NCBI RefSeq assembly: GCF_002270415.1
Contig: NZ_NNRI01000006.1
Coordinates: 1-64,000 of the forward strand
Reading direction: 5' to 3'
DNA length: 64,000 nt
From: Mesorhizobium sophorae
GTDB lineage: Bacteria; Pseudomonadota; Alphaproteobacteria; Rhizobiales; Rhizobiaceae
Shown here: one piece after another, positions 52,340-61,883 of the stretch
Layout of the letters: each line of letters begins with the position of its first letter
Position numbering within the stretch: the first letter of the stretch is position 1
Notes under the pieces: generated by a model
Told to the model about the DNA's origin: nothing
Database searches by the model: none
The model's input: only the letters and a program-made list of their open reading frames with translations
Program-made: the position numbers and the translations under genes

Positions 52340-52531
52340 AGACGAAGGCAGCCGATCGATTTTGCCGAAGCGGTCTTGCCGACAATTACCGCGCTGCAGA
52401 AGGCCGGCATTGCCAGCTGGCGTGGCCTGGCAATCGCCTTGAACAACCGAGGTGTCCGCACTGCTCGCAATGGGCAATGGCAGGTGTCGAACGTGCGCAA
52501 CCTGCTGGCGCGATCCACGAACCCAGTTTGA
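52340..52531 (+). pseudogene. Serine recombinase C-terminal fragment 3
   Basis: The frame reads RRQPIDFAEAVLPTITALQK, then AGIASWRGLAIALNNRGVRT and ARNGQWQVSNVRNLLARSTN before TGA. It is the longest of the three relics, and its last part and the following 30 bases are nearly identical to the copy at 41884-42073, which points to a recent duplication. Confidence 0.78.
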
Positions 52532-52565
52532 GGGTCTGATCCGTTTTTATAGGCGGGAAGATCCA

Positions 52566-52690
52566 ACTCCGATGCAGCCTCCAGGCTGATCTGCAGGCGG
52601 TTCAACGGCGTCTTCAGATCATGCGCAGTATCTGATGCTGCAAGGCAATCCGGCCCTTGAGCCGATCGCGCTCTCGGTTCGCTGATCGTG
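52566..52690 (-). pseudogene. Histidine kinase HisKA fragment
   Basis: The minus strand contains AHDLKTPLNRLQISLEAAS, the phospho-acceptor box of a sensor kinase, with the preceding helix (ERDRLKGRIALQ) in another frame. Nothing else of the kinase is left. Confidence 0.6.
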
Positions 52691-53284
52691 GCTGTCGCCG
52701 TGTTGCTATTCGCGTACGAGCGAAGCGTGTGTTTGGCTTTTGAATTATCGCCTGTCACACGCTGAATCGTCGGAAGTCATTCGACGAAATGTCGCCACGC
52801 CACCATAAAGGTAGCGGGCTTGTGCAGCGGGAGAAGTTTTCGGCCATTCAGCAGGTGGGCTGTATTAGAGCCAGCCGGTCGCGAACGGCAATCCCGGTTG
52901 CGCCGAACTCCGGCTCTGGCGCGTCGCCTCTGACCTGCTCGCCATCGAGATAGCGGCCAATGTCGGCAACGCCGGCGAGCGCCAAGTCGCAGAAATGGCC
53001 GAACGGTGGGCGGGATTGATTATTCGGCCGGGCTCAACGGCGGCAGTGCAAGGTTGTTCCTACGCGACGGCCTTGGATGATCCGCACATTCTTGAGCTTC
53101 AACGTGATCTCTTCGACGCGCACCTGGCCCAGTAGATGACCGTGACGGCCAAAATCGCACCAGCCGGGATAACGATGTTGAAGGTATCCGAACGTTGTCC
53201 GAGCCAGTGCTCCGGCGATGAGAAGATGGCCGCTGCTTGGAGCGTGGCCGGCGAGCATGGTATTGCAATGTCAGGAGGCCGGGG
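52691..53284. other. Intergenic region with a possible unidentified coding relic
   Basis: On the plus strand, 52876-53134 reads PGCAELRLWRVASDLLAIEI, then GERQVAEMAERWAGLIIRPG and ILELQRDLFDAHLAQ before TAG. Composition looks coding, but there is no start and no family that I recognise. The last 15 bases carry AGGAGG for the following gene. Nothing else is seen. Confidence 0.35.
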
Positions 53285-54001
53285 ATGCGTGTGATTTTCC
53301 GATGTGATCCGATGCTAGTCGAGCATTTGCCACGCCCGATCCCGGCGCGCGGCACTCTACCGGATTGGCTGCGTGCAATGCCCGCCACCGCCTATTCGGC
53401 GATCCACGGCCGCGACATTCGCACGCTCAAGCAGTGCCCTCCGGTGGTCGACGCGATGACCTACGGCTTCATGGTCCTGCTGCCGTGCGACGTCGTAGTC
53501 GACAAAGGCACCTTTTCCTGGGACTGGAAGATCCCGGACCCGGTCACCGAGAACCACCCTCGGGCACCACTGAGCTTCCACACGCCGGCGCAGCTTGCCG
53601 GCAGCCCGTTTGCCAACTCAGGCCGGGCCGCCCTCAAATTCAACAGCTTCTGGACCATCGAGGTCGAGGATGGCTGGTCGCTGTTTGCGACGCATCCGGT
53701 CAACCGCGAGGATCTTCCCTTCAGGCTGGTGACGGGTCTGGTGGATTCCGACCGGTTCAGCGATGGCGGTATCAATTTCCCGGCGGTCTGGACGGAGCCC
53801 GATTTTTCCGGCGTGCTCCAGAAAGGAACTCCGGTCGCCCAATGCTTCGCGGTTCCGCGGGTCGCGCCGCAACTGGAATACGCGGTGTTCGACGAGAAAC
53901 GGAAGGCCTCCTATACGCAGACGGTCGCGGATGTCCTGTCAACGCCCGGTGTCTACCGCAAGCGGTTTCGCGCCAGACGCGGGCGCTCCACCGGCGAGTA
54001 A
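53285..54001 (+). CDS. Conserved hypothetical protein, DUF6065-like
   Basis: Encodes 238 residues from ATG 53285 (AGGAGGCCGGGG upstream). Recognisable blocks are LPDWLRAMPATAYSAIHGRD, TLKQCPPVVDAMTYGFMVLL and LKFNSFWTIEVEDGWSLFATHP; these resemble the DUF6065 family, a tentative match from memory. The basic C-terminal tail is atypical. Its 3' end overlaps the convergent TPR gene by about 63 bases. Function unknown. Confidence 0.7.
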   Translation: MRVIFRCDPMLVEHLPRPIPARGTLPDWLRAMPATAYSAIHGRDIRTLKQCPPVVDAMTYGFMVLLPCDVVVDKGTFSWDWKIPDPVTENHPRAPLSFHTPAQLAGSPFANSGRAALKFNSFWTIEVEDGWSLFATHPVNREDLPFRLVTGLVDSDRFSDGGINFPAVWTEPDFSGVLQKGTPVAQCFAVPRVAPQLEYAVFDEKRKASYTQTVADVLSTPGVYRKRFRARRGRSTGE

Positions 54002-54808
54002 ACGACGCAGCGCTTCCTCATCAAGCCATAGCCGGCCGCTTGGCGCCGACGCAAGCGCCATCGCGATGACGCCGAAGGTGGATGGGCTCAGACCATAGGC
54101 CAATGAATAGGCTGCCATGGCTCCGTGGATGTCGCCGGTTTCCTGCAGCACGACGCCCAGATTGACGGCAGCCTCCGGGGCATCCGGCCTCATCTCCAGC
54201 ACGCGTCGATAGGCTTCGGCAGCGCTGCCGAATTTGCGCGTGTCCTGACGCAACAGCCCGAGATCGAACCACGCAGTCGCATGCCCGCCGCCAGCGACAG
54301 CACGTTCGAGGAAGCCTTCCGCCTCAACGGGCGCGCGGCGTTGCCACGCAAGGCGCCCGAGGCGCGCCATTGCCTCCTCGAATTTCGGATCCCGCTGCAA
54401 TACGAGTGTCCAAGACGCGCCGGCCGCCGAGGCATCGCCTGCCTGGTCCAGGGTGCGTGCACGCTCTATGAGGATTTCCGCCTGGGATGACAGCTTTGCT
54501 GCGCGATCGAGTTGTTGCAATGCCGCGTCGAACCGGCGCTCAGCCCGGGCAATCCTGCATGCCATAATCAAGGCCGGCACATTGTCCGGCCGAGCGGCAA
54601 GGCTCGCCTCGATGCGCGCTCGAGCCCCCGGCAAGTCGTTCTTGGCGAACAATACAGCCGCCAGAAGATGGCAAAGCGCCGGATCGCCCGGGTGCTGCCG
54701 AAGGCCCAACTCGCACAGATCCGCTGCTTGGCCGTGATCGCCAGAATTGAAAGCGGCCACAGCGCGGCGGATCAGATCGCCGCTATCGCCTTGACTTATG
54801 CTGACCAC
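53939..54808 (-). CDS. Tetratricopeptide repeat protein
   Basis: Encodes 289 residues. At least five TPR-like units are visible, for example ALCHLLAAVLFAKNDLPGAR, ALIMACRIARAERRFDAALQ, TAWFDLGLLRQDTRKFGSAA and AAVNLGVVLQETGDIHGAMA. No signal peptide, enzyme domain or membrane segment; probably a protein-protein adaptor. It converges with, and overlaps, the DUF6065-like gene. Confidence 0.85.
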   Translation of the reverse strand: MVSISQGDSGDLIRRAVAAFNSGDHGQAADLCELGLRQHPGDPALCHLLAAVLFAKNDLPGARARIEASLAARPDNVPALIMACRIARAERRFDAALQQLDRAAKLSSQAEILIERARTLDQAGDASAAGASWTLVLQRDPKFEEAMARLGRLAWQRRAPVEAEGFLERAVAGGGHATAWFDLGLLRQDTRKFGSAAEAYRRVLEMRPDAPEAAVNLGVVLQETGDIHGAMAAYSLAYGLSPSTFGVIAMALASAPSGRLWLDEEALRRLLAGGAPASGAKPLAVDTGR

Positions 54809-54972
54809 GAAATTGAAACTCCCTCTCGAACCCGAACGCCAGGCACGCCGTGCCGGGTAGTGGGTCAGTTTATGGTGTTATCAGCGTTCGAATCCCCGCT
54901 TTGTTCCGGCGATGAAAAGATTAGTAACTGCCTATACTTCGGGCGTCGACTGAGGCAGTTCGGCTCACATGA

Positions 54973-55006
54973 GAAAAACCCGCCACCAGGGTCAAGGGTG
55001 ACGGGC
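54973..55006 (-). terminator. Rho-independent terminator
   Basis: On the minus strand CCCGTCACC, a 10-base loop and GGTGGCGGG form a 9-bp stem (one G-U) followed by TTTTTCTC. It lies 305 bases downstream of the acyltransferase stop and upstream of the TPR gene, and could end the acyltransferase transcript or a separate small RNA. Confidence 0.7.
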
Positions 55007-55310
55007 TTCCTTAGGAGTCCGGATGCGGTGATGGCGGCGAAGGGAGCCATTAAGGCTAATCTTCAGGGGGGCCGTTGTGGTGCGATTGGCTTACCGCGAG
55101 AACTCCCGGCTGGACAATCTGGTGACCAAAATTCTTTGATGGATGCAGCTCGAAGGAGCATTCGGAGCGCGAGCCGGACGCTCACGGACGCGACCCTAAT
55201 CAGCCTGAGAAATATCATAGCCAAGCCAAATCTGCTTCTTCACTGGGCACTGGATTGCTTCGGTCGGGCTGGCCCTTTCGCACTGCCTAGTAGCAAAGGC
55301 AGAAGGGCGT
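55007..55310. other. Intergenic region between acyltransferase and terminator
   Basis: No open frame with a credible start is seen. Because a strong terminator sits at its distal end, the stretch is either a long 3' untranslated region of the acyltransferase mRNA or a minus-strand small RNA. Confidence 0.35.
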
Positions 55311-57422
55311 TCAAGGCCTGGCCGTCGCAAGCGATGAGCGATCCCGGGTCAGAAATGGGCTGTACAAATAACTCAGGCCCCTGGCCGTGGCTGCGGTGAT
55401 ATGGTCGGCATCCTTGTAAATCGGCAGACCGTCTCGAACGGCGTTACAATGGCCATTACTGCAGATCGTTGGAAGCGGGTCGACGATCGCGGCGTGATAT
55501 TTGGCAGCAAGACTCGTCAGGATCGCACGCGAGAGTGCCTGCCGTTTCTCTACATAGTCCCATGGCGGGGCCACATCGGTCGAAGCTCCCGCCATCATCG
55601 CTTTGGAAATAGCTTCCGGCATATAGTGACCCATCTCCGGGACATCCATGACCAGGACGACCTTGGTACCCTGTCGCGTCAGGTCCGCCATCAGATCATC
55701 GAGCGTTTCGGCGACCGAAGCGGACCTGTCTTCCAGCGCTGCCGGCACAGCTGGGTCGAAATAAACGCCTTCGTTAGGCAGTTCGGCATCGTGGACGTAT
55801 TTGGGCCAGTAGGCGACCAGGAAGACGAGCGGAATGTGCCGGGATGTGATCAGGTCCCGCACTGCGCGATTGAAGTCGCCACAACGCTTGGTGTCACCGC
55901 GAGGTGTGAGCTGAACGTCCGGCAGAGGCGGGCAAGAAGAATGTCCGGCAAAGAGGCCAGCAATACCGGTTTGCATGGCTGCGGCATCGATAGCGGGAGC
56001 CATCGCCCCAGAGTGAGAGTCTCCCCATACAAGGAAAGCAGGATTGTTTGATCCTTCGACGCCGAGCGGGCAGAGCTTGCCTGCATGTATGTCTGCCCGC
56101 GTCGGCCCCGTCGTGTCGGAATCGGCGAAGCATGGTGGCACGCTGAAGCGGCTTTCGTCATAGGTCGCAGCGTAGACCTTCTGCACATCGGCAGGCAGCC
56201 GGCTCGGCACGCCGCCGTGATGCGCAACGTAGTTGCCCAACCCAACCACCGCGATCATCATCACCACCGCCCCGGCAAATAGCGGCCTGCGTCTCACCAA
56301 GCTGCCACTGCCACGGAAGGGCTGTTCGACGAACCGCCACGAAACAGCGGCGATGATGAGAGAAACGAGGGCGATCAGGCCGCCGTGAAACAAGGATAAC
56401 TCGCGGCCGGCCATCACCCGGCTGAACACGATGATGGGCCAATGCCAAAGATAGAGGGAATAGGAGATCAGGCCCACAAACACCATTGGTCTTGATCGGA
56501 GGCAGCGGCTGGCAGGCCCTTGTTCATCGTGCGCATAGATTACAAGCGCAGCACCGAGGCATGGGAGTAAAGCAGCCGGGCCGGGAAAGAGAGTGCGTTC
56601 GCTAAACCCGAACACGGTGACGGCAATCAGCAAAATGCCGCCCGCTGCAAGACTTGCCCGTATGATCGGCCGTTGCGGCACAGGAATCGCATTGAAGGCC
56701 AGCAACGCGCCAAAGAGCAATTCCCAGGCGCGGAACTGCAGCAGATAGAATGCCTCAACCGGGGAATGGAAGACGACCCATGCGCTCGCCGCGAACGAGG
56801 CGGTCAGCAGGCCGATCAAGATGGGCACCGTCAATCGCTGCGCAAACCGGCTGATCGTCGCCAGCAGCAATGGAAACAGAATGTAGAATTGTTCCTCGAC
56901 CGCCAGCGACCAAGTATGCACCAGGGGCTTCATCTGCGCCCCGATGTCGAAGTAGCCACTCTCCTCCTCGAACTTGATGTTCGATGTGAACAAAGCTGTG
57001 GCCTTCAGGCTGCGCGCGAAAAATTCCAGTTCGGCCGGCATCAGTAAGAACCATGCGGCCACGGAAGAAGCCGCAAGTATCGCAGAAAGAGCCGGAAATA
57101 TCCGCCGCACGCGGCGCTCGTAGAAGCGAACCAAGCTGAAATCGCCGCAGGCGATCTCAGCAGAGATCAGCGATGCCATGAGGAAACCGGAGATGACGAA
57201 GAACACGTCGACACCGACAAAGCCACCGCCAAAACCCGGAATGCCGGCGTGATACAAGACGACCGGAATAATTGCCAAGGCACGCAGCCCGTCAATATCC
57301 GCACGATACGTGAGTCCACCTGATCTATGGCCGTGAACTGGCGCTTGGGCGGACGGGCGCCTTAAAACGAGATTCAAACGAATTCTCCGAATTGCTAGCG
57401 CGATGAACGATGTCGCCAGCAC
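55311..57422 (-). CDS. OafA/YrhL-type acyltransferase with C-terminal SGNH domain
   Basis: Encodes 703 residues. The first 400 form an acyltransferase-3 membrane domain with about ten hydrophobic helices, including the start YRADIDGLRALAIIPVVLYH, FVGVDVFFVISGFL, FYERRVRRIFPAL and HTWSLAVEEQFYILFPLLL. The C-terminal third is an SGNH domain with FLVWGDSHSGAM and DADHITAATA, carrying the Ser and Asp-His residues. Such proteins acetylate surface polysaccharides or peptidoglycan from cytoplasmic acetyl-CoA. The GTG start at 57422 has only a weak ribosome-binding site. It follows the PCMT gene by 6 bases, so they are one operon. Confidence 0.9.
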   Translation of the reverse strand: MLATSFIALAIRRIRLNLVLRRPSAQAPVHGHRSGGLTYRADIDGLRALAIIPVVLYHAGIPGFGGGFVGVDVFFVISGFLMASLISAEIACGDFSLVRFYERRVRRIFPALSAILAASSVAAWFLLMPAELEFFARSLKATALFTSNIKFEEESGYFDIGAQMKPLVHTWSLAVEEQFYILFPLLLATISRFAQRLTVPILIGLLTASFAASAWVVFHSPVEAFYLLQFRAWELLFGALLAFNAIPVPQRPIIRASLAAGGILLIAVTVFGFSERTLFPGPAALLPCLGAALVIYAHDEQGPASRCLRSRPMVFVGLISYSLYLWHWPIIVFSRVMAGRELSLFHGGLIALVSLIIAAVSWRFVEQPFRGSGSLVRRRPLFAGAVVMMIAVVGLGNYVAHHGGVPSRLPADVQKVYAATYDESRFSVPPCFADSDTTGPTRADIHAGKLCPLGVEGSNNPAFLVWGDSHSGAMAPAIDAAAMQTGIAGLFAGHSSCPPLPDVQLTPRGDTKRCGDFNRAVRDLITSRHIPLVFLVAYWPKYVHDAELPNEGVYFDPAVPAALEDRSASVAETLDDLMADLTRQGTKVVLVMDVPEMGHYMPEAISKAMMAGASTDVAPPWDYVEKRQALSRAILTSLAAKYHAAIVDPLPTICSNGHCNAVRDGLPIYKDADHITAATARGLSYLYSPFLTRDRSSLATARP

Positions 57423-57428
57423 ACACGC

Positions 57429-58301
57429 TTAGTCGCCATTGTGGGTCCCGACGATGCCGGACTGGCCAAGTTTGGTGAATGGCACGAAGGACAAGGTCCC
57501 GCCTTGATAGATGTCCGAGCGCGCGACGGTAAAGCTTCCATCGGCAGCTTGTTTCTTGGTGACCTTCAGCACATGCTGGACGCCGGGCGGCCCGACAGGG
57601 ATGACCATGATGCCGTTCGGCCGCAGCTGCTGCAGCAAGGGCGGCGGGATGTGGTCGATGCCGCAGGTGACAATGATCCGGTCGAACGGCGCCTCCTCCT
57701 TCAGACCGTAATAGCCGTCGCCGGTGTGGGTTGAGATATGCTGGTATTCGGTGTAGCCGTCGGCGATGAGCCCGTCGTAGATGCCGCGCGTGCGAGCGGC
57801 CAGCGGCTTGATGATCTCGATCGAATACACCTTGTCGGTGAGGTAGGAGAGATAGGCGGACTGATATCCGGAGCCGGTGCCGATCTCCAGCACCTTGTCA
57901 CCTGGGCGCACATCGATGGAGTTGGTCATGCGGGCAACGGTGTGCGGGCCGGTGATGGTCACGCCATAGCCGATGTCGAGATAGTGCCCTTCATAGGCGC
58001 GCGCGATGTTCGCCTTGGTGACGAAGCGCTCGCGCGGGGTCAGCAGATAGGCGCGCTTGTTGCGGTCGTCCCAGACGTCCTTGTGGGCAATCAATTGTTC
58101 GAAACGGTCCCAGCGCTGCCCCAGGAAATTGGCAGCCTCACCGCGATTCTTCTGCATCCACTGGATGTAGTAGGCCTTGCTTGTCAGCGGAGGGCCGCCG
58201 TTTAGCGGCGGCTGGACCTTGGCGACGCCGCCGGTCGAGAAGACAGCCGAGACCAGCCCTGTGGCGCCATAAAGCATCAATTCGCGTCGGCTGAGCGCCA
58301 T
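57429..58301 (-). CDS. Tat-exported protein-L-isoaspartate O-methyltransferase family protein
   Basis: Encodes 290 residues from ATG 58301 (GGAAAGGTCAAACGCC upstream). The N-terminus LSRRELMLYGATGLVSAVFS is a twin-arginine signal. The SAM-binding motif is in KVLEIGTGSGYQSAYLSYL, followed by VYSIEIIKPLAA, and the fold ends with DRIIVTCGIDHIPPPLLQQL and PNGIMVIPVG, as in PCMT enzymes that repair isoaspartate. Export is unusual because the donor S-adenosylmethionine is cytoplasmic, so the true substrate or site is unclear. Confidence 0.85.
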   Translation of the reverse strand: MALSRRELMLYGATGLVSAVFSTGGVAKVQPPLNGGPPLTSKAYYIQWMQKNRGEAANFLGQRWDRFEQLIAHKDVWDDRNKRAYLLTPRERFVTKANIARAYEGHYLDIGYGVTITGPHTVARMTNSIDVRPGDKVLEIGTGSGYQSAYLSYLTDKVYSIEIIKPLAARTRGIYDGLIADGYTEYQHISTHTGDGYYGLKEEAPFDRIIVTCGIDHIPPPLLQQLRPNGIMVIPVGPPGVQHVLKVTKKQAADGSFTVARSDIYQGGTLSFVPFTKLGQSGIVGTHNGD

Positions 58302-58666
58302 GGCGTTTGACCTTTCCGGGGCGTCGGGCCGTCGGACAATGCCGCAACTCCATTCTCCCGTCCCTGCCACAGAACTCCACCTTTGAATGGACATCTCGCG
58401 ACAGCTCCAACGGTACATGGGATCGTTTAAGGCCACATTGCTAGCACCATACAAAAGCGTAAGGTTTTGGAAGCCATTCATAGTTCCAAACATGCATCAC
58501 ACTTTGCGCTTCTAAACCCTTGTCGAGAGGAGCGCGACGAAGCGGCGGCGGATCGCGGGCGATCTGCATCAGCACCGCCTTGCGCCCCTGCCTTGGGAAC
58601 GTCGTTGGAGGCGCTCAGTTCACGGCAGTGATCACATCGCCCTTCCTGCTAGAACGAGCCGATCCC
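58302..58666. other. Intergenic region, no gene recognised
   Basis: Holds the upstream region of the PCMT gene, an IS3-like patch at 58361-58405 that resembles the relic at 15.4 kb (CTGCCACAG, ACTCCACCTTT, ATGGACATCTCGCG), and the downstream region of the RND permease. A 42-codon minus-strand frame from 58577 has no family resemblance. Confidence 0.4.
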
Positions 58667-61600
58667 TCAGCCCGGTTTTGCCCTTGATAGAAGCCCATTT
58701 CGTCGCTGCTTCGCATGAAGGCTTCTTACTGGAGATCCGCCGCTGGGTTGCGGGAGACTCCACGTCGGCGCCCGGACAGGCGCCACAACGATTTCGGGAT
58801 CGGCCTTGCGGCGCCAGAACCATCTGAGATGGCTGAACCGGCTGAGATAGATATAGACCACGGGCGTGGTGTAGAGCGTCAGGAACTGCGACAGCAGCAA
58901 ACCGCCGACGATGGCGATGCCGAGTGGCCGGCGAAGCTCGGAACCCGCGCCGCTGCCGAGCGCCAGCGGCAGCCCGCCGAGCAGTGCCGCCATCGTCGTC
59001 ATCATGATCGGCCGGAACCGAAGAATGCAGGCCTCGTAGATCGCGTCTTCCGCCGACAAGTGCCGTCGTCGCTCGCCATCGAGGGCAAAGTCGATCATCA
59101 TAATCGCGTTCTTCTTGACGATGCCGACGAGCAGAATGACGCCGATGAGCGCGATCAGCGAAAAGTCATAGCCGAGCGCCATCAGCGCCAGGAAGGCGCC
59201 GACGCCGGCCGACGGCAGCGTCGACAGGATGGTGATCGGGTGCACGAAGCTCTCATAGAGGATGCCGAGCACGATATAGACCGCGATGATCGCCGCCAGG
59301 ATCAGATAGGGCTGGTTGGCCAGCGACGACTGGAAGACTTTGGCCGACCCCTGATAACGCGTCGTCAACGCCGGCGGCATGATCATCGACTGTTCAAGCT
59401 TCTGGATCGCAGTGATCGCATCGCCAAGAGAATGGGCCGCCGCCAGGTTGAACGACAGCGTCACCGCCGGAAACTGGTCCTGATGGTTGATCGCCAGCGG
59501 CGACACCGACGTTTCGTAGTGAGCCAGCGCCGACAGCGGCACCATCTGCCCGCTTGTGCCAGAGCGCACGAACAGGTGCGCCAGCGCCGAGGCGTCCTCC
59601 TGGAAGCGCCGCTGCAGTTCCAGCACAACATGATGCTGGTCGAGCTGGGTGAAGATCGTCGCCACCTGCCGCTGGCCGAAGGCATCGTAGAGCGTGTCGT
59701 CGACGGCCTGCGGAGTGATCCCGAGTTGGCCAATCAGGTCGCGGTCGATCTTCAGCGTCATCCTCGGCGCGCTCGTCTGCAGGTCCCCGGTCACGTCCTG
59801 CAGTTCGGGCAAGGTCCGCAATTTTGCCAGCATGATCGGCGCCCATTTGAACAGCTCGTTCACGTCGGGATCCTGCAGCGTGTACTGGTACTGCGTCTTG
59901 CTGACACGCGCGCCTATCTGCACGTCCTGGCGCGCCTGGCCAAACAGCGCGATGCCCTCGACCTTGGCCGCCGCCTTGCGCAGGCGATTGATCACTTGCG
60001 TCGCCGTCGCATGGCGCTCGCTCAGTGGCTTGAGGTCAATCATCAGCCGGCCGCTGTTGACGGTCGGGTTGGCGCCGACCCAATAGTAGACCGTCTGCAC
60101 GTCGGGGTCGGCGGTGACCACTGTGGCCAGTTCATGCTGGCGCTGCACCATGGCGTCGTAGGAGATGTCCTGCGCCGCCTCGGAACTGCCCGAAATGGTG
60201 CCGTTGTCCTGCTGCGGGAAAAACCCTTTGGGAATGACCTGGTAGAGATACACGGTGGCGCCGAGCGTCGCCGCCATGAACAGCAGCATCACCGGCTTGT
60301 GGCGCAGCACCCAGCGCAAACCGGCCTCATAGACGTGCAGCATGCCGGCAAAGGCGGCTTCCAGCGCCCGCGAGGCGATGTTCTCGCGGGCACTTCGGTC
60401 GGTCGGCTTCAACAGCCAGCCACACATCATCGGCGTCAGCGTCAGCGAAATCAGCCCCGACATCATGATGGCGATGCTGACGGCGACTGCGAACTCACGG
60501 AACAGCCGGCCGATCAGGCCGCCCATCAAAAGCAGCGGAATGAAGACGGCGACCAGCGACAGCGTCATCGAGATGATGGTGAACCCGATCTCGCGCGATC
60601 CGCTAAGTGCGGCCTGCAGCGGCGCGTCGCCATTCTCGATATGGCGGATGATGTTTTCCACCATGACGATGGCGTCGTCGATGATGAAGCCGACGGCAAT
60701 GGTCAGCGCCATCAGCGACACATTGTCGATCGTGTAGCCGAGCAGATACATCAAAGCGCAGGTGCACAGCAGCGACACCGGGATGGTGATGCTGGGAATG
60801 AGCGTGGCGCGCACATGCCGCAGGAACAGGAAGATGACGAGCACGACGAGGCCGATGCTGATCGCCATGGTGAACTGCACCCCAGAAACGGAAGCCCGGA
60901 TCGTCTGGGTCCGATCGCCCAGGATCTGCATCTTGACTGACGGCGGCAGCGTGCGCTGGAGCTCCGGCAGCGCGTTCTTGATCAACTGCACCGTCTGGTT
61001 GATGTTGAAGCCGGGCTGTTTGTGGACGTCGATGATGACGGCCCGCTGGCTGCCCAGCCACGCCGCTTGCCTGATATCCTCGACGCCGTCTATTGCCGCG
61101 CCGATGTCGCTGACCCGAATCGGCGCGCCGTTGCGGTAGGCGATGATCACCGAATTGAACGAGGCCGCGTTCGAGAGCTGGTCGGTAGCGGCAAGCGTCA
61201 GCGACTGCCTGGGGCCGTTCAACGTACCCTTCGGCGCGTTGACGCTGGCGCTGGATATCGCGGCGCGGATATCCTCAAGGCTGAGGCCGAGCTCGGCGGC
61301 CGCTGACGGGTTCACCTGGACGCGGACCGCCGATTTCTGCTCGCCATGGAAATCGACTAGCCCGACGCCGGTGATCCGCGACAGCTGCAGCGCCAGGTAG
61401 TTCTCGACATAGTCGTCGACCTTGTCGATCGGCAGGTCGGCGGAGGTGACGGCGATCGACATCAACTGCGCGTCGGCCGGATTGGCCTTCTCGTAGGTCG
61501 GCGGACTGGGAAGGTCCTTCGGCAAATCGCCGCTGGCGGCGCTGATCGCGGTCTGCACATCCTGCGCGGCGCCGTCGAGGCTGCGGTCGAGATCGAATTC

Positions 61601-61879
61601 GACCTGGATAGAGGTGCGCCCGAGCGAACTGCTCGAACTGATCGACGTGACGCCCGAAATCAGCGCCAGCTGCCGTTCCAGCGGCGCGGCGACCGTCGTC
61701 GCCATTGTCTCGGCATTCGACCCCGGCAGCTTGGCCGAGATCTGCAGCGTCGGGATTTCGACTTGCGGCACGCCGGCGATCGGCAGCAGGAAATACGCCA
61801 CCAGCCCAACCAGCGTCACGCCGATGGCCAGCAGCGTTGTGGCGATCGGCCGGACGATGAAGGGCGACGAAATGTTCAT
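58667..61879 (-). CDS. RND-family multidrug efflux permease (MdtB/MdtC type)
   Basis: Encodes 1070 residues from ATG 61879. The start FIVRPIATTLLAIGVTLVGL, the porter-domain pattern, NVSLMALTIAVGFIIDDAIV with proton-relay Asp residues, and the second-half IALIGVILLVGIVKKNAIMM are all characteristic of HAE1-type drug pumps, with 12 predicted helices and two large periplasmic loops. The C-terminal 60 residues are basic and unconserved. It starts 4 bases after the membrane fusion protein's stop, so the pair is an operon. No outer-membrane TolC-type gene is adjacent. Confidence 0.94.
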   Translation of the reverse strand: MNISSPFIVRPIATTLLAIGVTLVGLVAYFLLPIAGVPQVEIPTLQISAKLPGSNAETMATTVAAPLERQLALISGVTSISSSSSLGRTSIQVEFDLDRSLDGAAQDVQTAISAASGDLPKDLPSPPTYEKANPADAQLMSIAVTSADLPIDKVDDYVENYLALQLSRITGVGLVDFHGEQKSAVRVQVNPSAAAELGLSLEDIRAAISSASVNAPKGTLNGPRQSLTLAATDQLSNAASFNSVIIAYRNGAPIRVSDIGAAIDGVEDIRQAAWLGSQRAVIIDVHKQPGFNINQTVQLIKNALPELQRTLPPSVKMQILGDRTQTIRASVSGVQFTMAISIGLVVLVIFLFLRHVRATLIPSITIPVSLLCTCALMYLLGYTIDNVSLMALTIAVGFIIDDAIVMVENIIRHIENGDAPLQAALSGSREIGFTIISMTLSLVAVFIPLLLMGGLIGRLFREFAVAVSIAIMMSGLISLTLTPMMCGWLLKPTDRSARENIASRALEAAFAGMLHVYEAGLRWVLRHKPVMLLFMAATLGATVYLYQVIPKGFFPQQDNGTISGSSEAAQDISYDAMVQRQHELATVVTADPDVQTVYYWVGANPTVNSGRLMIDLKPLSERHATATQVINRLRKAAAKVEGIALFGQARQDVQIGARVSKTQYQYTLQDPDVNELFKWAPIMLAKLRTLPELQDVTGDLQTSAPRMTLKIDRDLIGQLGITPQAVDDTLYDAFGQRQVATIFTQLDQHHVVLELQRRFQEDASALAHLFVRSGTSGQMVPLSALAHYETSVSPLAINHQDQFPAVTLSFNLAAAHSLGDAITAIQKLEQSMIMPPALTTRYQGSAKVFQSSLANQPYLILAAIIAVYIVLGILYESFVHPITILSTLPSAGVGAFLALMALGYDFSLIALIGVILLVGIVKKNAIMMIDFALDGERRRHLSAEDAIYEACILRFRPIMMTTMAALLGGLPLALGSGAGSELRRPLGIAIVGGLLLSQFLTLYTTPVVYIYLSRFSHLRWFWRRKADPEIVVAPVRAPTWSLPQPSGGSPVRSLHAKQRRNGLLSRAKPG

Positions 61880-61883
61880 GGCA

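Noticed and set aside
54880..54905. GTTCGAATCCCCGC, which resembles a tRNA T-arm
   Set aside because: The flanking bases do not form a T-stem or acceptor stem, and no anticodon arm is present upstream.
54512..55399. 295-codon plus-strand frame across the TPR gene start, terminator and acyltransferase end
   Set aside because: It crosses a terminator and two gene ends and has no family pattern.
58715..60940. 741-codon plus-strand frame opposite the RND permease
   Set aside because: Arg/His/Gln-rich antisense translation with no hydrophobic segments; the permease on the other strand is certain.
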